A stretch of 64,000 bases of DNA from Caprimulgus europaeus (Eukaryota; Chordata; Aves; Caprimulgiformes; Caprimulgidae): contig OU015524.1 in the NCBI GenBank assembly GCA_907165065.1, positions 124,001 to 188,000 of the forward strand, in the 5' to 3' direction. The notes below the pieces were generated by a model. The model saw nothing but the letters and a program-made list of their open reading frames with translations. It searched no databases and was not told the origin of the DNA. A program made the translations under genes and the position numbers. Shown in pieces: positions 62,831 through 64,000 of this stretch. Each line of letters starts with the position of its first letter. Positions within the stretch are counted from its first letter, which is position 1.

Positions 62831-64000
62831 GGGTTGTTCCTTCAGGTCTGGTTGACTGGAGCAGACTGCTTCAGTGGTCCCCGGGCAGTCACGGGTCACT
62901 GGTTCTCCTGTAATCCCACTGAGGAAAGATGCTGGGCTGACAGTGTTAGTCACTGTGATCTGGACATCGTCCTGCTCCACCACAACGGCCTGGTATTTGA
63001 GGAATCTCTGTGGGGATAGCCAATGCCCCGCTTTTGCTTCCAGGACAGTGGACACCATGTGAGACACTAACACTGTCATCTTTTGGCCCGTTGTAAATTT
63101 GTGAGGCTCTTGGATGTTAAGCATTACTGCAGCCATTGCTCTCAGGCAGCTAGGCCATCCTCTACTCACCTCACCCACTTGTTTGGAGAAGTGTGCCATG
63201 GCTCTCCGATGATCTGGGCCTAGGTTTTGGGCTAAAATTCCCAGTGCAATGCCCAGCTTCTCCTGGGAGAACAGCCAGCAAGGTTTTGTGAGGTCTGGTA
63301 ACCCCAAGGCTGGGGCCCGCACAAGTTTTCGTTTCAAGTTGTGGAAAGCCCGCTCAGCTTCTCTATTCCAGGTGAGATCTTTTGAATCAGCTTTAGTAAG
63401 TTCATAAAGTGGTCTTACCAGGAGTCTGTAGTTGTAGATCCATAAATGACACCAACCCATCATTCCCAGGAGGGTTCGGAGCTCCTCAACCGTCTGTGGC
63501 TCGGCAGTTTGGCAGATGACTTCCTTTCTTGCTCTTCCCAAGGTCCGTTCCCCGCTGTGATTTCACACCCTGGACACGTCCCCTTTTGCTGAGCTGTCTG
63601 AGCTTTCTGTGGAGAGACTCGGTAACCACTTAGTCCAAGAAAGTTTAACAAACTCACGGCCCAAGTTATATTTTGTTCCTTTGCTTCAGTGGCTACAAGG
63701 AGATCCTCCACATCCTGCAGCACAGTCCCGGTTCCGGGTGGCGATTCCCACTGTTCCAAGTCCTTTGCCAGCTGGTTGCCAAAAAGGGTAGGGCTGTTCC
63801 TAAAGCTTTGTGGAAGTACAGTCTCAAGTTAGCTGCGTTTTTCCTCCCGGAATCCGGCTACTCCCACTCAAAGGCAAATAATAATTGACTTTCTAGGCTC
63901 ACAGGTAGGCAGAAAAAGGCATCCTTTAAATCCAGAACGGGTAAACCCAGTCAATTCAAATTTAAATTTAGTCAATAACGTGTATGGATTGGTTACCACA
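62831..64000 (-). pseudogene. pol: ERV reverse transcriptase, broken, runs off the window
   Basis: Thumb and connection are in the long frame ending at 63541 (V-E-E-L-R-T-L-L-G-M-M-G-W, L-Y-E-L-T-K). The palm motif C, normally Y-V-D-D, reads D-V-E-D at about 63690-63705. Motif A, with D-L-K-D-A-F-F intact, lies at about 63915-63940 in another frame. Class I (gammaretrovirus-like) by motif order and spacing. Upstream pol and gag would lie beyond 64000. Confidence 0.75.

Noticed and set aside
1..64000. tRNA, rRNA or snRNA genes
   Set aside because: No cloverleaf with A/B boxes or rRNA core motifs noticed by eye; short matches only. A covariance-model scan would be decisive.

Overview
The window looks like vertebrate, most probably avian, nuclear DNA from an ampliconic, repeat-dense accessory region. 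There are no bacterial-type operons. What is present: solo LTRs of types I know as common in bird genomes (21167-22256, 32468-33112), gammaretrovirus-like (class I) ERV debris, GC-rich CpG islands, exon-sized blocks with GT/AG borders, and several kilobases of satellite. A W, Z or microchromosome location is inference only. One 100-N assembly gap lies at 34816-34915.

Layout. 1-738 is an 11-bp purine repeat. The rest is built from recurring modules: (A) a GA-rich degenerate minisatellite followed by a minus-strand exon-like block (copies near 0.7-2.1, 4.9-6.3, 20.3-23.3, 30.7-32.4, 35.2-36.6 and 57.3-58.5 kb); (B) a 99-bp minus-strand exon with intact reading frame (five copies); (Y) a ~2.5 kb block ending in a CpG island with a candidate minus-strand first exon (9.5-12.0, 36.6-39.05, 58.5-61.0 kb); (Z) ERV gag/protease debris, a 10-bp repeat array, a second CpG island and a CCAAT-box promoter block (13.4-20.3 and 42.7-52.0 kb); (W) two head-to-head 52-bp satellite arrays forming a large inverted repeat (26.7-30.7 and 53.1-57.3 kb). 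Module order shows that the window holds about two to two and a half rounds of a ~27-30 kb tandem unit, with deletions and insertions distinguishing the rounds. The second round carries a private 265-bp higher-order minisatellite (40.6-42.65 kb) next to a TATA promoter with a 49-codon ORF. The right end (61.76-64.0 kb) is a decayed class I ERV pol gene on the minus strand.

No complete protein-coding gene can be assembled from what is visible. The best coding evidence is the 99-bp exon (33 codons, phase 0, five copies, no stop, no indel, splice sites mostly kept), together with the Ser/Glu-rich exon of module A and the ATG-plus-donor first exons in the CpG islands. I read these as parts or relics of one or more multicopy genes of unknown identity on the minus strand. 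The long ORFs over the GA minisatellites, the 10-bp array and the CpG islands are low-complexity artefacts.
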